A stretch of 64,000 nucleotides of DNA from Gammaproteobacteria bacterium (GCA_029862165.1 JAOTXU010000018.1:1-64000); one strand, 5' to 3'. Positions 16,931 to 26,170 are shown, counted from the first letter of the stretch. Notes: generated by a model not told the origin, from the letters alone. Numbers and translations are program-made.

Positions 16931-18607
16931 TTAGTGGTTGGCTGCACCCAAACTCGCCTCACGAATCGCCTTGAATTCGCTTGTTACGTACCACTCGGGC
17001 CAATCGCCATTGGTTGCCAGCTCATTGCCGATCATGAAATAGACCTGCATGTCTTCGATTGCCCCGGACATATCCCAGTCATCGCGATACTCGTCAGCGG
17101 TCTTGTGGTACCGATTGGCGACCCAGTCTCGGGCTAGTTCAATGCCGCGGGTTACACCACCCTCGCGGTAGTCGAATCCACTCTCGGCATAGAGCACCGG
17201 CACGCCCTGTTTGGCGAGATTGAAGTGGTCGGAGCGATAGAAGAAGCCTTTTTCGGGGGTGGGTTCGGCAACAATGACGCGATCCTGGCGACCAGCCGCA
17301 CGCGTCAGATATTCTTCCAGCTCAGAACTGCCAAAACCAACGACTGCGATGTCCCGTGTGCGGCCATAAACATTCAAACCATCCATGTTGATGCCCGCGA
17401 CGGTCTTGCCGAGCGGATAGACCGGGTTTGTTCCGTAGTGCCTCGAGCCCAGCAGGCCGGATTCCTCTGCCGTCACCGCCATTAGCAAGATCGAACGCCT
17501 CGGTGGCGTCTCAAGGGTGGCATAGGCCTCAGCCAGTTCCATCAGTGCGGCGGTCCCGGAGGCATTATCGATTGCGCCATTGAAGATCTGGTCGCCCTCC
17601 AACGTATCGTCACGTCCCATGTGATCCCAGTGCGCCATATAGATTATATATTCGTCAGCAAGATCGGTTCCCGGCAGGAGCCCCAACACGTTGTATGAAA
17701 CCGATTCACGTATGGAGTTACGGATCTGCCCGGAAACTTTCCATGGTAATTTTTGCGCCTTGAATTCACGCTGTAATGCCGCCCGTCGTGCGTCCTCAAG
17801 TGACAACGCAGCCGTGGCAAATACCTCGGCGGCTGTCGTTGTGTTGATCCAGCCCTCAATAATTGGACGGGAAAAATTTTTGTCGTCAGTTATCAGGTCA
17901 AACTGTGGCCCGGTCCCCCCGCTGGTAACGACCTGCCACGGATAGCCGGCCGGTCCGGTTTCGTGGATTACAAACGCTGCAGCTGCGCCCTGTCGCGCCG
18001 CTTCTTCATACTTGTAAGTCCATCGGCCATAGTAAGTCATGGCGTTACCGTTAAATAATGTTGGGTCCTGGGTCGCATAACCTGGGTCGTTAACCAGCAT
18101 GATGACTGTCTTGCCTGTTACGTCGATGCCTTCGTAGTCGTTCCACTCGTATTCCGGCGCGACGATACCGTATCCGACAAAAACCATTTCGCTGTCCGCC
18201 AGCGATACTTCTTCTGTAACCCGTTTGGTCCAGATTACCGCGTCCTCACCCTGCGCGACTTCACGTGGTGTATTCCCAACGAAAGTCAGAGACGCCGACG
18301 TTGCCGTAATCTCCACCAACGGGACTTCCTGATACCAATCGGCGCCGTTACCCGGCACAAAACCGGCTTTTTCAAATTCGTCTCGAACGAATTCGATCGT
18401 TTTTTTCTCGCCGGCGGTAAAGGGTGCGCGACCCTCAAATTCGTCAGATGACAGCTTCTTAACCCTGCGGCGATAGGACGGCTCGTCAATTGCAGCCATG
18501 CCGTAATCAGAAGTCGCTGCGGGTCCGGTAGCGGAGACATCACGATCAGCCTGACAAGCAGTCAAGAGGATTGCCAGAGCGAGCCCCAAGAATAGGGATA
18601 CATGCAT
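16931..18607 (-). CDS. M28 family zinc aminopeptidase, lipoprotein with PA domain
   Basis: The 558-residue protein starts with a lipoprotein signal MHVSLFLGLALAILLTAC (Cys 18) preceded by AGGA. A PA (protease-associated) domain region contains VEISLADSEMVFVGYG-like sequence and GKTVIMLVNDPG. The M28 catalytic domain shows zinc ligands HWDHMG, AIDNASG (bridging Asp), VTAEESGLLGS (Glu pair) and DHFNLAKQGVP. Family role: release of N-terminal amino acids from peptides. Probably tethered to the outer membrane facing the periplasm. It is divergent from the glycosyltransferase genes across a regulatory-looking intergenic region. Confidence 0.92.
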   Translation of the reverse strand: MHVSLFLGLALAILLTACQADRDVSATGPAATSDYGMAAIDEPSYRRRVKKLSSDEFEGRAPFTAGEKKTIEFVRDEFEKAGFVPGNGADWYQEVPLVEITATSASLTFVGNTPREVAQGEDAVIWTKRVTEEVSLADSEMVFVGYGIVAPEYEWNDYEGIDVTGKTVIMLVNDPGYATQDPTLFNGNAMTYYGRWTYKYEEAARQGAAAAFVIHETGPAGYPWQVVTSGGTGPQFDLITDDKNFSRPIIEGWINTTTAAEVFATAALSLEDARRAALQREFKAQKLPWKVSGQIRNSIRESVSYNVLGLLPGTDLADEYIIYMAHWDHMGRDDTLEGDQIFNGAIDNASGTAALMELAEAYATLETPPRRSILLMAVTAEESGLLGSRHYGTNPVYPLGKTVAGINMDGLNVYGRTRDIAVVGFGSSELEEYLTRAAGRQDRVIVAEPTPEKGFFYRSDHFNLAKQGVPVLYAESGFDYREGGVTRGIELARDWVANRYHKTADEYRDDWDMSGAIEDMQVYFMIGNELATNGDWPEWYVTSEFKAIREASLGAANH

Positions 18608-18711
18608 GTTTTTTTCCTGCGATGGCCGGGTGCGCGACCTAGGATACACGGCGTGCACAATATCTGGAATCTGCCTGGCACTGCCCCTGTCCGGGCCGAC
18701 CACCTGGCCGC

Positions 18712-18725
18712 ATAATCATTTGATT
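18712..18725. promoter_or_regulatory. Inverted repeat TAATCATTTGATTA
   Basis: Perfect 6-bp arms around a 2-base centre. It is nearly identical to a palindrome at 58114-58126 upstream of the PEP-CTERM genes (12 of 13 bases shared). Candidate binding site for an unidentified shared regulator. Confidence 0.4.
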
Positions 18726-18741
18726 ACGTGGAGAGAATGCC

Positions 18742-18757
18742 GTGTGACCTGCGTCAC
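18742..18757. promoter_or_regulatory. CRP/Clp/Vfr-type binding site
   Basis: TGTGA-CCTGCG-TCACA matches the CRP half-sites exactly with the canonical 6-base spacing. It lies about 265 bases upstream of the glycosyltransferase GTG (92 bases before the ATG at 18834) and 135 bases upstream of the M28 gene, so it could serve either promoter. Confidence 0.55.
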
Positions 18758-19007
18758 AGTTTGCCTGGCTCCACAAAGCTAGGGTAGACAGCCTCGGGGC
18801 CCCTGCGGGCCCGGTAGTTTAAGAAATCTAACGATGCAAGGGATGGGATTCTCGAGCGGCAGTGCTAACCGTCAGGCCGGCAGGCTAAATCGTCGTCCAT
18901 GCCAGCCATTTCGGATAAACTCCTTTGTGACACGCGACGGGGCCCGGCGGCCGACGTTGCGGTCAGTTTTTGCACCAGGCCAACTTACAAAACAGCGATC
19001 CTCACTT

Positions 19008-20252
19008 GTGAAGCAATCCCAGTCCGCGACGCGGGTGTTATTTCTGTCTCCGCATTACCCACCGGACGTGGCCGCGACAGGCCAATTAATCGCAGAACTC
19101 GCTGAGGATCTTGTGTCCAGCGGACATGAGGCGATCGTTATCGCCTCGCGACCCAGCTACACCGAAGGTACATCGCGCCCTTACAGATTACTGGAACGCG
19201 AGCTGCGCGACGGCGTTGAGATTCACTGGTTGGGCGTGCCTGGCGCTGGCCGACGCGGTATTTGGTCGAGATTGCTGCCGTTTGCCGGCTACTTCGTTGC
19301 AGCCATCATGCGGGCAATGTTCATACGCCGGGTCGACGTAGTGTTTGCGCAGTCCACCCCGCCACTGTTGGCAGGCTTGCTCGCTGCAATGCTTGCGGTG
19401 ATGCCGAACAGGCGGTTTGTGTACAACTTGCAGGATGTTTATCCGGAACTCGGGCAGGCGCTGGGTGTGCTCGGTGATGGCCCGATCACTCGCCTGAGCC
19501 GGCGTGTGGAGTCTGGTCTGCGCCGTCGTGCCGATGTCGTTACGGTACTCGCCCAGGACATGAAGGAACGCGTGCTGGACAGCGACCCGCAACTCGACAA
19601 TGTCAGCATCATTCCAAACTGGGCCGACAGTGCTCGAGTTACACCGGTAGCGCCGGCCGACAATACATTTCTCAGCGAGCACGGTCTCGCCGATCGTTTT
19701 GTCGTGATGTATTCCGGCAATCTCGGTCGGGCACACGGCGTCGAGATTCTGCCGGAGGTGGCGGAGAAACTGGCAGATCTGGACGACCTGATTCTATTGA
19801 TAGTGGGCGCGGGACCGGCCAAGGAATCAGTTAGCGAGAGTGTGCGTGCGCGGGGCCTAAAGAATGTCGTATTCCTGCCGTATCAACACAAGGAAAGGCT
19901 GAAAGAATCGCTGTCGACCGCTGATGTGGCATTAATACTCCAGCGGCGTTCAGCTTCGGGACTGGTGGTGCCGTCCAAGATCTACGGGATCATGGCGAGT
20001 GGTCGACCGGCCGTCGCCGCGGTGCCACAAGACAGTGAGGTGGCACGTGTTTTACAGGACGAGCAGGCAGGCCTGGTGGTAGAACCCGGCTCCGCCCAAG
20101 GAATTGCCGACGCCGTGCGTGATCTATATGGTAATCGCTCCGACGCTCTAGCAATGGGAAACAAGGCGCGTCTGGCAGCAGTCGACCGGTACGATCGCAG
20201 CCTGATTACAGGACGTTACATTAATCTTCTGACGCAGCTCAAAACAACATGA
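19008..20252 (+). CDS. Glycosyltransferase family 4 (WbuB-like)
   Basis: GT-B fold retaining glycosyltransferase, 414 residues from the GTG at 19008. The N-domain begins RVLFLSPHYPPDVAATGQLI, a typical GT4 donor-side opening. The C-domain has VMYSGNLGRAHGVE, LLIVGAGP and the nucleotide-sugar patch VVPSKIYGIMASGRP. An ATG at 18834 would add a poorly conserved 58-residue extension, so GTG is preferred despite a weak ribosome site. The stop overlaps the start of the WecA-like gene (ATGA, 20249-20252). Together they look like the initiating end of a polysaccharide pathway: a polyprenyl-phosphate sugar transferase plus a cytoplasmic-face glycosyltransferase. Confidence 0.88.
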   Translation: MKQSQSATRVLFLSPHYPPDVAATGQLIAELAEDLVSSGHEAIVIASRPSYTEGTSRPYRLLERELRDGVEIHWLGVPGAGRRGIWSRLLPFAGYFVAAIMRAMFIRRVDVVFAQSTPPLLAGLLAAMLAVMPNRRFVYNLQDVYPELGQALGVLGDGPITRLSRRVESGLRRRADVVTVLAQDMKERVLDSDPQLDNVSIIPNWADSARVTPVAPADNTFLSEHGLADRFVVMYSGNLGRAHGVEILPEVAEKLADLDDLILLIVGAGPAKESVSESVRARGLKNVVFLPYQHKERLKESLSTADVALILQRRSASGLVVPSKIYGIMASGRPAVAAVPQDSEVARVLQDEQAGLVVEPGSAQGIADAVRDLYGNRSDALAMGNKARLAAVDRYDRSLITGRYINLLTQLKTT

Positions 20253-21676
20253 TAGTCGTCCCTGCAGCTTTCCTTTTGGCGCTGGCGTGTGCCCTGTTGT
20301 TGACACCACTGGTGCGTGACACCGCGAAACGGCTGGGATCGGTAGAAGCGCCTGATACCAGTTTCCGCAAGATTCACGTTGATTCCACGCCACGGGTTGG
20401 CGGCCTCGCTATCGTCATTGCGTTCTATTTGCCGCTCCTGGGATTATTTTTTATCGACAGCCAGACCGGCGCATTGTTTACCGGTGAACCATCGATGGCC
20501 ATTGGGCTGCTGCTCGGCGGCCTGCCCATCGTTGTGCTGGGAATCTATGACGACATTATCGGGGTCGGAGCGATAGAGAAGTTTGCGATCCAAATCGCTG
20601 TTGCGATTTCCCTGTTTAGCATTGGTTTTCGAATTGAAGCAGTTTCCTTGCCATTCGATTCGACTTTGCAACTTGGTATCTTTGCCTTCCCGCTGACGAT
20701 CATCTGGATTGTTGGTTTGATCAACGCGCTTAACCTGATAGACGGTTTGGACGGGCTGGCCGCAGGTGTTGCGGTATTCGCAGCAGCCACAATATTCGCC
20801 GTAGCGTTTGCGCATAACAATCTCTTGATGATGTTGTTCATGGCAGCGCTCGCGGGCGCCCTACTGGGTTTTCTGGTCTTCAATTTCAACCCGGCCACCA
20901 TTTTTATGGGCGATACCGGTAGTCTGTTCCTGGGCTATGTCATCGCCGTGACCTCATTGCAGACCAGTACCAAAGGTGCTGCAACAGTCGCGTTGCTAAC
21001 ACCGGTTCTGGCACTGGGGCTGCCGATACTTGACACGTTACTGGCACTCGGGCGGCGGATGTTGCGAGGTCAGAACCCATTCAAGGGAGATCGTGAGCAT
21101 ATACACCACAAACTGCTGGATATGGGGCTCAGTCATCGTTCGGCAGTATTGTTTCTCTATACGATTTCAGCAACATTTGCGTTGTTCGCTCTGACCGTTA
21201 CGGTAACGGACGGTATTCTGAGTGCCGCACTCTTTGGCGCAGCGATAATTGCGGTCATGTTGTTTGTTCACCGCCTGGGCGGTTTCGTCTGGGATCGCCG
21301 CGTGTTGGCGGAGCGGCGCCAAAAAAATACGGTGTTGCGTCAAACACAGCGGAAATTCAACAGGCGGGCAGCCGAGGCTGAGGATATCGACATGGTCTGG
21401 TCGGCACTCGTAGACGCAGTCAGTGATCTGCAGGCGGCACGAGTTGAGCTCACACCGGCTGCCGGTAGTGTCCGCAAACAATGGCGAAGACAGGACTCGA
21501 GTGTGGCAACACTAGTGATCGAAAGAGTCATTCCAACCACGGCAGGCGAGCTGACTATCGCTTGGGACGATGGGCGCACACTTTTGGCGGCAGAAGAAGG
21601 TGGTGTACTGGACACGCTGGTTACAACGATGGACCGGCAAATAATGCCACGTGTCGTCAGTAGCAGTTTGGCCTGA
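20249..21676 (+). CDS. WecA/MraY-family polyprenyl-phosphate sugar-1-phosphate transferase with extra C-terminal domain
   Basis: The integral membrane enzyme transfers a HexNAc-1-phosphate from a UDP-sugar to undecaprenyl phosphate. Motifs: IHVDSTPRVGG, the Asp pair in IYDDIIG, NALNLIDGLDGLA, FMGDTGSLFLG and the loop DREHIHHKLLDMGLSH, all of the WecA group. Around ten hydrophobic helices end near residue 340. A further ~130-residue soluble tail (DRRVLAERRQKN onward to the end) is not part of E. coli WecA; this extension occurs in some EPS-type homologues. ATGA overlap with the GT4 gene gives a two-gene operon. It converges with the DAK2-DegV fusion, 5 bases apart. Confidence 0.9.
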   Translation: MIVVPAAFLLALACALLLTPLVRDTAKRLGSVEAPDTSFRKIHVDSTPRVGGLAIVIAFYLPLLGLFFIDSQTGALFTGEPSMAIGLLLGGLPIVVLGIYDDIIGVGAIEKFAIQIAVAISLFSIGFRIEAVSLPFDSTLQLGIFAFPLTIIWIVGLINALNLIDGLDGLAAGVAVFAAATIFAVAFAHNNLLMMLFMAALAGALLGFLVFNFNPATIFMGDTGSLFLGYVIAVTSLQTSTKGAATVALLTPVLALGLPILDTLLALGRRMLRGQNPFKGDREHIHHKLLDMGLSHRSAVLFLYTISATFALFALTVTVTDGILSAALFGAAIIAVMLFVHRLGGFVWDRRVLAERRQKNTVLRQTQRKFNRRAAEAEDIDMVWSALVDAVSDLQAARVELTPAAGSVRKQWRRQDSSVATLVIERVIPTTAGELTIAWDDGRTLLAAEEGGVLDTLVTTMDRQIMPRVVSSSLA

Positions 21677-21681
21677 CGCGG

Positions 21682-23547
21682 CTAGACTTCGGGCGCAGCA
21701 TATTCCTGTATTGCGACGACCAGTCCCTCGGGACCGGCATGCACACCCAATGCGGTTCCAATACGCGTAAAAATTGTCTGATGGCGGTTCGGAATGGCGC
21801 CTTCCAACAAGCGTAACAGCTCGTGACCGTCAGACTCACAATCGGCATGACCAACACCGAGTCTGTAGGTTTTCTCCTTTGAAATACGGCGCGCGACATA
21901 GCGGGCAAACTTTTCCACGATATTCCTGCGCCCAAAAAAAACTCCGGCTGGTTTGACCAAACCATCGCTTATCTTCAACACCGGTGTAAGGTGAAAAAAG
22001 TCTGCGAGCGTCTTTACCCTAGCCGAGACACGACCACCACGAACTCCATAGCTGAGATCACGCAAGACACAGTAGGTCTGGGTAAGGCCTTTCATTTTTT
22101 CTACGCGTTGTACGATCGCTTTCCCGGATATTCCGTCCAGTGCCGCCTCAGCAGCGTCGATAACCAGAAACCCCTGACCGAGCGAGGCAGTCGCGGAGTC
22201 GACGACATGCACGCGGTCGCCGCCGGTTAGCGAAGCTGCGACATTTTGTGCCGCCTGGAAGGTGCCGCTGGCGCGACCGGTCACATGGATGGACACCACA
22301 TCATGATAATGTGATTTGAGAAATTCGAACTGCCTGCGAAAGTCTCCCGGGGCTGGTTGCGACGTTGTTGCCGGCACGGTTTCCTTTCGTAGCTTGTCAT
22401 AGAGTTGTTCGGCTGTAATTGTCACCTTGTCGAGGTAACTTTGCTCGCCAAAATGCACGCGTACCGGCGTCAGATAAATATTGAGACGCTCGAGCTCATC
22501 ATCGGGTACGTCGGCGGCCGTATCAGTAGTGATAACCACTCGTCTGTCCGCGGCGTGCGAGAGTTCCTGCTGGCGCTGCATGTCATCGGCTTTTTCGCCG
22601 CTGACCACACCGTGCTTGGCGGCTAGCTGAAAAACACGGTTTGGATCGTTGGTGTGGATGTGTATGCGCATCTTGGCGTGACTACCGGCAATCACCAGAC
22701 TGTCGCCGAGGGCCGTCACGTCTTCACGCAGTTTCCGTCGATTGATTTCAGCGGCTGTTACCAGACACTCTGTGCAGTAGCGAAAACGGAGATCGATTTC
22801 ATTTCCTGCTGTCATCTCACCGACGTAGTCATCCGTGCCTGGAACAACCGCCTTAACATCACCCTCGTTGCCTTCCTGCAGCAATTGGTCGATCCCATCG
22901 AGTAAATCAACAAAACCGGCAGCACCGGCATCTACCACATTGGCTTTGCGTAGCGCGTCCAACAGGTTTGGTGTGTTGGCCAGGGATTGTTTTGCTTTGA
23001 TGTAGGCGGCTGCGAAGATTTCAGCCAGGTCACCGCTCCCCAACTTGACGTTTTTCGAAACGGCGCCTGCGAAGTCGTCCAGTACAGTAAGTATCGTGCC
23101 CTCCACCGGCGTACTCATTGCTTCGCGTGCGTAGGCCGCACCAGTCAGACTGGCGGCTGCCAGATCGCCGGCGCAGATTCGCGGCAGTTTTTCGCATTGA
23201 TCGGCCATGCCTTGCAGGTACTGCGCCAGGATCGTGCCCGAGTTGCCACGTGCACCATCCAGTGCGGCGTCGGCTACACGGATCAGCAGGTTTCCGGCGT
23301 GCACCGGAATATCACCACTGACCACCGGCACGATGGCATACAGGGTCAGGGCAAGATTGGTACCGGTGTCACCATCGGGAACCGGATAGACATTGATCTT
23401 ATTGAGGTGCTCCTGGTCGGCCAGCACATTGCTGATGCCGGCACGAAGAATTCGTCCCAGCCTCGGTCCGTTCAGGTAAGTGATTGCTGGCAGCTTTATG
23501 GTCGTGTTGCCTTCATCGTCGCCGAGCATATCCGGTAACAGAACCAC
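21682..23547 (-). CDS. DhaL/DAK2-DegV fusion, FakA-FakB-like
   Basis: Residues ~20-220 are a DhaL/DAK2 domain with INVYPVPDGDTGTNLALTL and DGARGNSGTILAQY, the ATP/Mg-binding residues of FakA. A middle region holds FRYCTECLVTAAEI, matching the Cys-containing FakA middle domain. From residue ~340 a DegV domain begins (VVITTDTAADVPDDEL), with TSQPAPGDF and HVTGRASGTFQAA, the fatty-acid-binding FakB fold. In Gram-positives FakA and FakB are separate and phosphorylate fatty acids; here both halves are in one 621-residue chain. GTG at 23547 lies 4 bases after the gspB stop; an ATG 18 bases inside is an alternative start. Confidence 0.88.
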   Translation of the reverse strand: MVLLPDMLGDDEGNTTIKLPAITYLNGPRLGRILRAGISNVLADQEHLNKINVYPVPDGDTGTNLALTLYAIVPVVSGDIPVHAGNLLIRVADAALDGARGNSGTILAQYLQGMADQCEKLPRICAGDLAAASLTGAAYAREAMSTPVEGTILTVLDDFAGAVSKNVKLGSGDLAEIFAAAYIKAKQSLANTPNLLDALRKANVVDAGAAGFVDLLDGIDQLLQEGNEGDVKAVVPGTDDYVGEMTAGNEIDLRFRYCTECLVTAAEINRRKLREDVTALGDSLVIAGSHAKMRIHIHTNDPNRVFQLAAKHGVVSGEKADDMQRQQELSHAADRRVVITTDTAADVPDDELERLNIYLTPVRVHFGEQSYLDKVTITAEQLYDKLRKETVPATTSQPAPGDFRRQFEFLKSHYHDVVSIHVTGRASGTFQAAQNVAASLTGGDRVHVVDSATASLGQGFLVIDAAEAALDGISGKAIVQRVEKMKGLTQTYCVLRDLSYGVRGGRVSARVKTLADFFHLTPVLKISDGLVKPAGVFFGRRNIVEKFARYVARRISKEKTYRLGVGHADCESDGHELLRLLEGAIPNRHQTIFTRIGTALGVHAGPEGLVVAIQEYAAPEV

Positions 23548-23551
23548 GCGG

Positions 23552-24277
23552 TTAATCGGGAACTAATTCAAAACGATGGCCACGATGATTGAGTATTGCC
23601 CCCACAGGCGTAATGCGCTCGACCGTGCCGCCTTCGTCCAGCTTGGCGCCTTCACGGTATTTGCGGTTGTTGACGAATACAAAGCGGCGCTCCGGCGATG
23701 GCGCATAAACATGAATGTCCAGATGAAACTCGGGCATCTGTACACGCCGGTTCAATACCAGTTCCTGATAGCTGGGCAAGTTTTCCTCGGATACGTTCGT
23801 GAGCACGCGTGATGGCGTCTCCGTTGCGCTGAGTGGCTCCTGCGAAACCGAAACGGTGCCCGGTGTTACGGGCGCAGAAGTATCGGCCAGCGGTTCCGGT
23901 GAAATGGAAACACTTCCCGGCGCGACCTGCCTGGTTGGTGTATGCGCCGCTTCCCGGTTTAAAGAGCGTACTTCGCGAGTGGCCGGTGTGGCAACATCGA
24001 TTAACGGCGTGTCAGATGCCATGGTGGAAAACGAAGTGCGGGTTGTCGTGTCGGCAACCGGAACTGGTAGCCTAGCCTTGGAATCCGGTGGGTTTAGCAC
24101 GTAAAGCGTCAGCAAAACCGTTGCAACTACTCCGGCGAGCAAAGCGCCTATCCGCCAGGATGAGCGGACGGCCGGTGGCTCGGCAATGTCGCCCAGGGCT
24201 TGGTCGAGCGGTGCCGTGACCGGTTGCCGGCCACGTAAGGACTCGGCTTTTTGCAATGCGTCGAGTATGAAAGACAT
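23552..24277 (-). CDS. gspB: General secretion pathway protein B (GspB/ExeB-like)
   Basis: The 241-residue protein begins MSFILDALQKAESLRGRQ, the hallmark of GspB/PulB/ExeB, has one transmembrane segment (GALLAGVVATVLLTLYVL, residues ~44-61), a Ser/Thr/Pro-rich periplasmic linker with near-repeats (APGSVSISPEPL and TPGTVSVSQEPL), and a C-terminal T2SSB domain (LPSYQELVLNRRVQMPEF to the end). With GspA it helps insert the type II secretin through peptidoglycan. Its ATG overlaps the gspA stop (TGATG, 24275-24279). No other T2SS gene lies in the window. Confidence 0.92.
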   Translation of the reverse strand: MSFILDALQKAESLRGRQPVTAPLDQALGDIAEPPAVRSSWRIGALLAGVVATVLLTLYVLNPPDSKARLPVPVADTTTRTSFSTMASDTPLIDVATPATREVRSLNREAAHTPTRQVAPGSVSISPEPLADTSAPVTPGTVSVSQEPLSATETPSRVLTNVSEENLPSYQELVLNRRVQMPEFHLDIHVYAPSPERRFVFVNNRKYREGAKLDEGGTVERITPVGAILNHRGHRFELVPD

Positions 24278-25980
24278 CAGCGATACTGGCTCAGTCGGGG
24301 TTCGTCGCTACCGGTGGTCGCATTGTTCAACGCAATCAAGGTGTGCACACCGGCCTTACCATCGACGATAAGGTTACGATCGCGTTGGAACTGTCGCACA
24401 CGCTCGGCAAGACGCAAATCATAGTAACTGGAGTTCGTTGCGATGCCGCCTTGCAATTGCTGGAGTTGTTGTCTCAGCCAACGAACTCCGTCGCTGCGTA
24501 TTCCCGGAACCATCAGACTGTCCGCCAACGGGCTGGGCCGCCACACCAGCAAGGATTCGCCAAACCACAGTTCTCTAACCTCGGTTACTGGTACTTCTAT
24601 ATGTCGGTTGCCAAGTAACAATCTTACGTGGGTATCATTGATTCCTGCGACGACGGCCTGATGGGTGTCGCCACCCGGTACCACGAGCGACAACACGGCA
24701 GGATGATCGAGTTGTTGCAACAGTTTCCACGAACCAACCTGAAATTCGCACTTAAGACCGGCCGTGCGAGCTTGTACACAAGGGGCCCCATCACCGCTGT
24801 CGAGATTTAAGTCCCAGAGTCGAAACAGTGTACCCATCGCGCCGTCGGTTCCGGTCAGGTTGCCGGCAGATTCCAGCAACTGAGTCAGAGGGACAACAGC
24901 CTGCTCCGGCGTATGCACTGGGGCCGCATTGGCGACGCTGATTGGTACGGCAGCGAGATTTAGCGATTTCGACAGACGCAGACCTTCCAGGGGTTTAACG
25001 GAATCATCCAGTGAAAGCGTACCGGCCTGTGGCGCAGAATCAGGCCGAGTGTCGGCCTGTTTGTTGAAAGCAAAAGGCTGTTGCAGAAACGCCCAAACGC
25101 CGACAGCCACGAAAGCTAGCGCCACGGTCGCGATACCGATTTGTGGCAACCAGGAGGAAACTCTAGATGGTTTTTGGTGGCCACCAACTTCGGCTGCCGC
25201 CTCGCGAACGATTTGACGGTTCACTTCGGCTTTTTCGTTGGTGTACGCACCGAGCAGCGAGCGATCGCAAATCACATTGATCAGCCGAGGTACACCTCCT
25301 GATACACGATGCACTTCCGACAGGGCAGAGCGGCCAAAGATTCGTCGCTGGGCTCCGGCTACCTCAAGACGATGTCGGATATACGCGCTGGTTTCTACCG
25401 GGCTCAGATTGCTCAGGTGATAGCGACCTGTGATGCGCTGAGCCAGTTGGCGTAAATCGTTTCTGGCCAGGGTTTGCCGCAACTCGGGCTGGCCGACCAG
25501 AATTATTTGTAACAGCTTTTGTTTCGTCGTCTCAAGATTGGTCAGTAGGCGAAGTTGCTCCAATACATCGGTGTCGAGATTCTGCGCTTCGTCGACCAGC
25601 AACACAGTGTGACGGCCGGTAGCATGCGCATTGAGCAAGTGTGAATTGAGTTCGTCGACGAGCACTTTGATGCTCGCTTGTGCCGGTCTGTCGACATGCA
25701 GTTCATCGAATATGGTTTCCAGGAATTCCCGAGCCGTTAACCTGGGGTTCAGGATGACTGCGAGATCGATATCTTCTGGTAAGCGTTCGAGCAAGGTGCG
25801 CGTCAGCAGTGTCTTGCCGGTGCCTACCTCGCCGGTCAGCTGAATAAAACCACCGCTTTCGGAGACCCCATAGAGCAAATGCGCCAGGGCCTCGCCGTGA
25901 CGATTGCTGAGGTACAGATACTGCGGGTCCGGCGTGATTGCGAACGGTTTTTCCCGCAGTCCGAAAAACTGCGTATACAT
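24277..25980 (-). CDS. gspA: GspA/ExeA-type AAA ATPase with peptidoglycan-binding domain
   Basis: The 567-residue inner-membrane protein begins MYTQFFGLREKPFAITPDP, the ExeA signature. The AAA domain has Walker A GEVGTGKT and Walker B VLLVDEAQNL. A single TM (ATVALAFVAVGVWAFL, residues ~280-295) leads to a periplasmic part: a C39-like inactive domain (FQVGSWKLLQQLDHPAVL) and a C-terminal peptidoglycan-binding repeat (VRWLRQQLQQLQGG and FQRDRNLIVDGKAG). Family role: remodelling peptidoglycan so the type II secretin can assemble. It heads the gspA-gspB-DAK2/DegV operon. Confidence 0.93.
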   Translation of the reverse strand: MYTQFFGLREKPFAITPDPQYLYLSNRHGEALAHLLYGVSESGGFIQLTGEVGTGKTLLTRTLLERLPEDIDLAVILNPRLTAREFLETIFDELHVDRPAQASIKVLVDELNSHLLNAHATGRHTVLLVDEAQNLDTDVLEQLRLLTNLETTKQKLLQIILVGQPELRQTLARNDLRQLAQRITGRYHLSNLSPVETSAYIRHRLEVAGAQRRIFGRSALSEVHRVSGGVPRLINVICDRSLLGAYTNEKAEVNRQIVREAAAEVGGHQKPSRVSSWLPQIGIATVALAFVAVGVWAFLQQPFAFNKQADTRPDSAPQAGTLSLDDSVKPLEGLRLSKSLNLAAVPISVANAAPVHTPEQAVVPLTQLLESAGNLTGTDGAMGTLFRLWDLNLDSGDGAPCVQARTAGLKCEFQVGSWKLLQQLDHPAVLSLVVPGGDTHQAVVAGINDTHVRLLLGNRHIEVPVTEVRELWFGESLLVWRPSPLADSLMVPGIRSDGVRWLRQQLQQLQGGIATNSSYYDLRLAERVRQFQRDRNLIVDGKAGVHTLIALNNATTGSDEPRLSQYR

Positions 25981-26124
25981 AGGCCAGATGCTCTACGGCT
26001 GAGCGGCTCATTCTACCACCGTCGTCCCTGGCTCTGGCGTCCGTACGGCGCCGGGCGGGCAACGAGTCTCAATAAGTGATGTGGGGGCTCTCTCGCCGAT
26101 CCTGCGCTTGGACAGGCGGGTCAG

Positions 26125-26154
26125 AAAAAAGCCCGGCAGTGCCGGGCTTTTTTT
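26125..26154 (-). terminator. Rho-independent terminator after the PEP-CTERM-like gene
   Basis: Stem GCCCGGC/GCCGGGC (26131-26137 with 26141-26147), 3-base loop, flanked by six A on the left and seven T on the right, so it could act in both directions. It lies 16 bases beyond the stop of the minus-strand gene at 26171. Confidence 0.88.
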
Positions 26155-26170
26155 CCTAATCAATGACGAA

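Larger units (their letters stand above)
18608..19007. other. Divergent intergenic region between M28 peptidase and glycan genes
   Basis: This 400-base stretch holds the promoters for both flanking genes. It contains an inverted repeat TAATCA-tt-TGATTA (18712-18725), a CRP-type palindrome (18742-18757), and a GGGCCC-rich hairpin-capable patch around 18797-18812. The frame of the glycosyltransferase is open from 18834, but the encoded 58 residues up to 19008 are Arg/Gly/Ser-rich and not family-like, so I treat them as leader sequence. Confidence 0.55.

Noticed and set aside
18834-19007. N-terminal extension of the GT4 protein from an ATG at 18834
   Set aside because: The 58 residues are Arg/Ser/Gly-rich with no family similarity, and the GT4 fold begins right after 19008. 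Not excluded as the true start.
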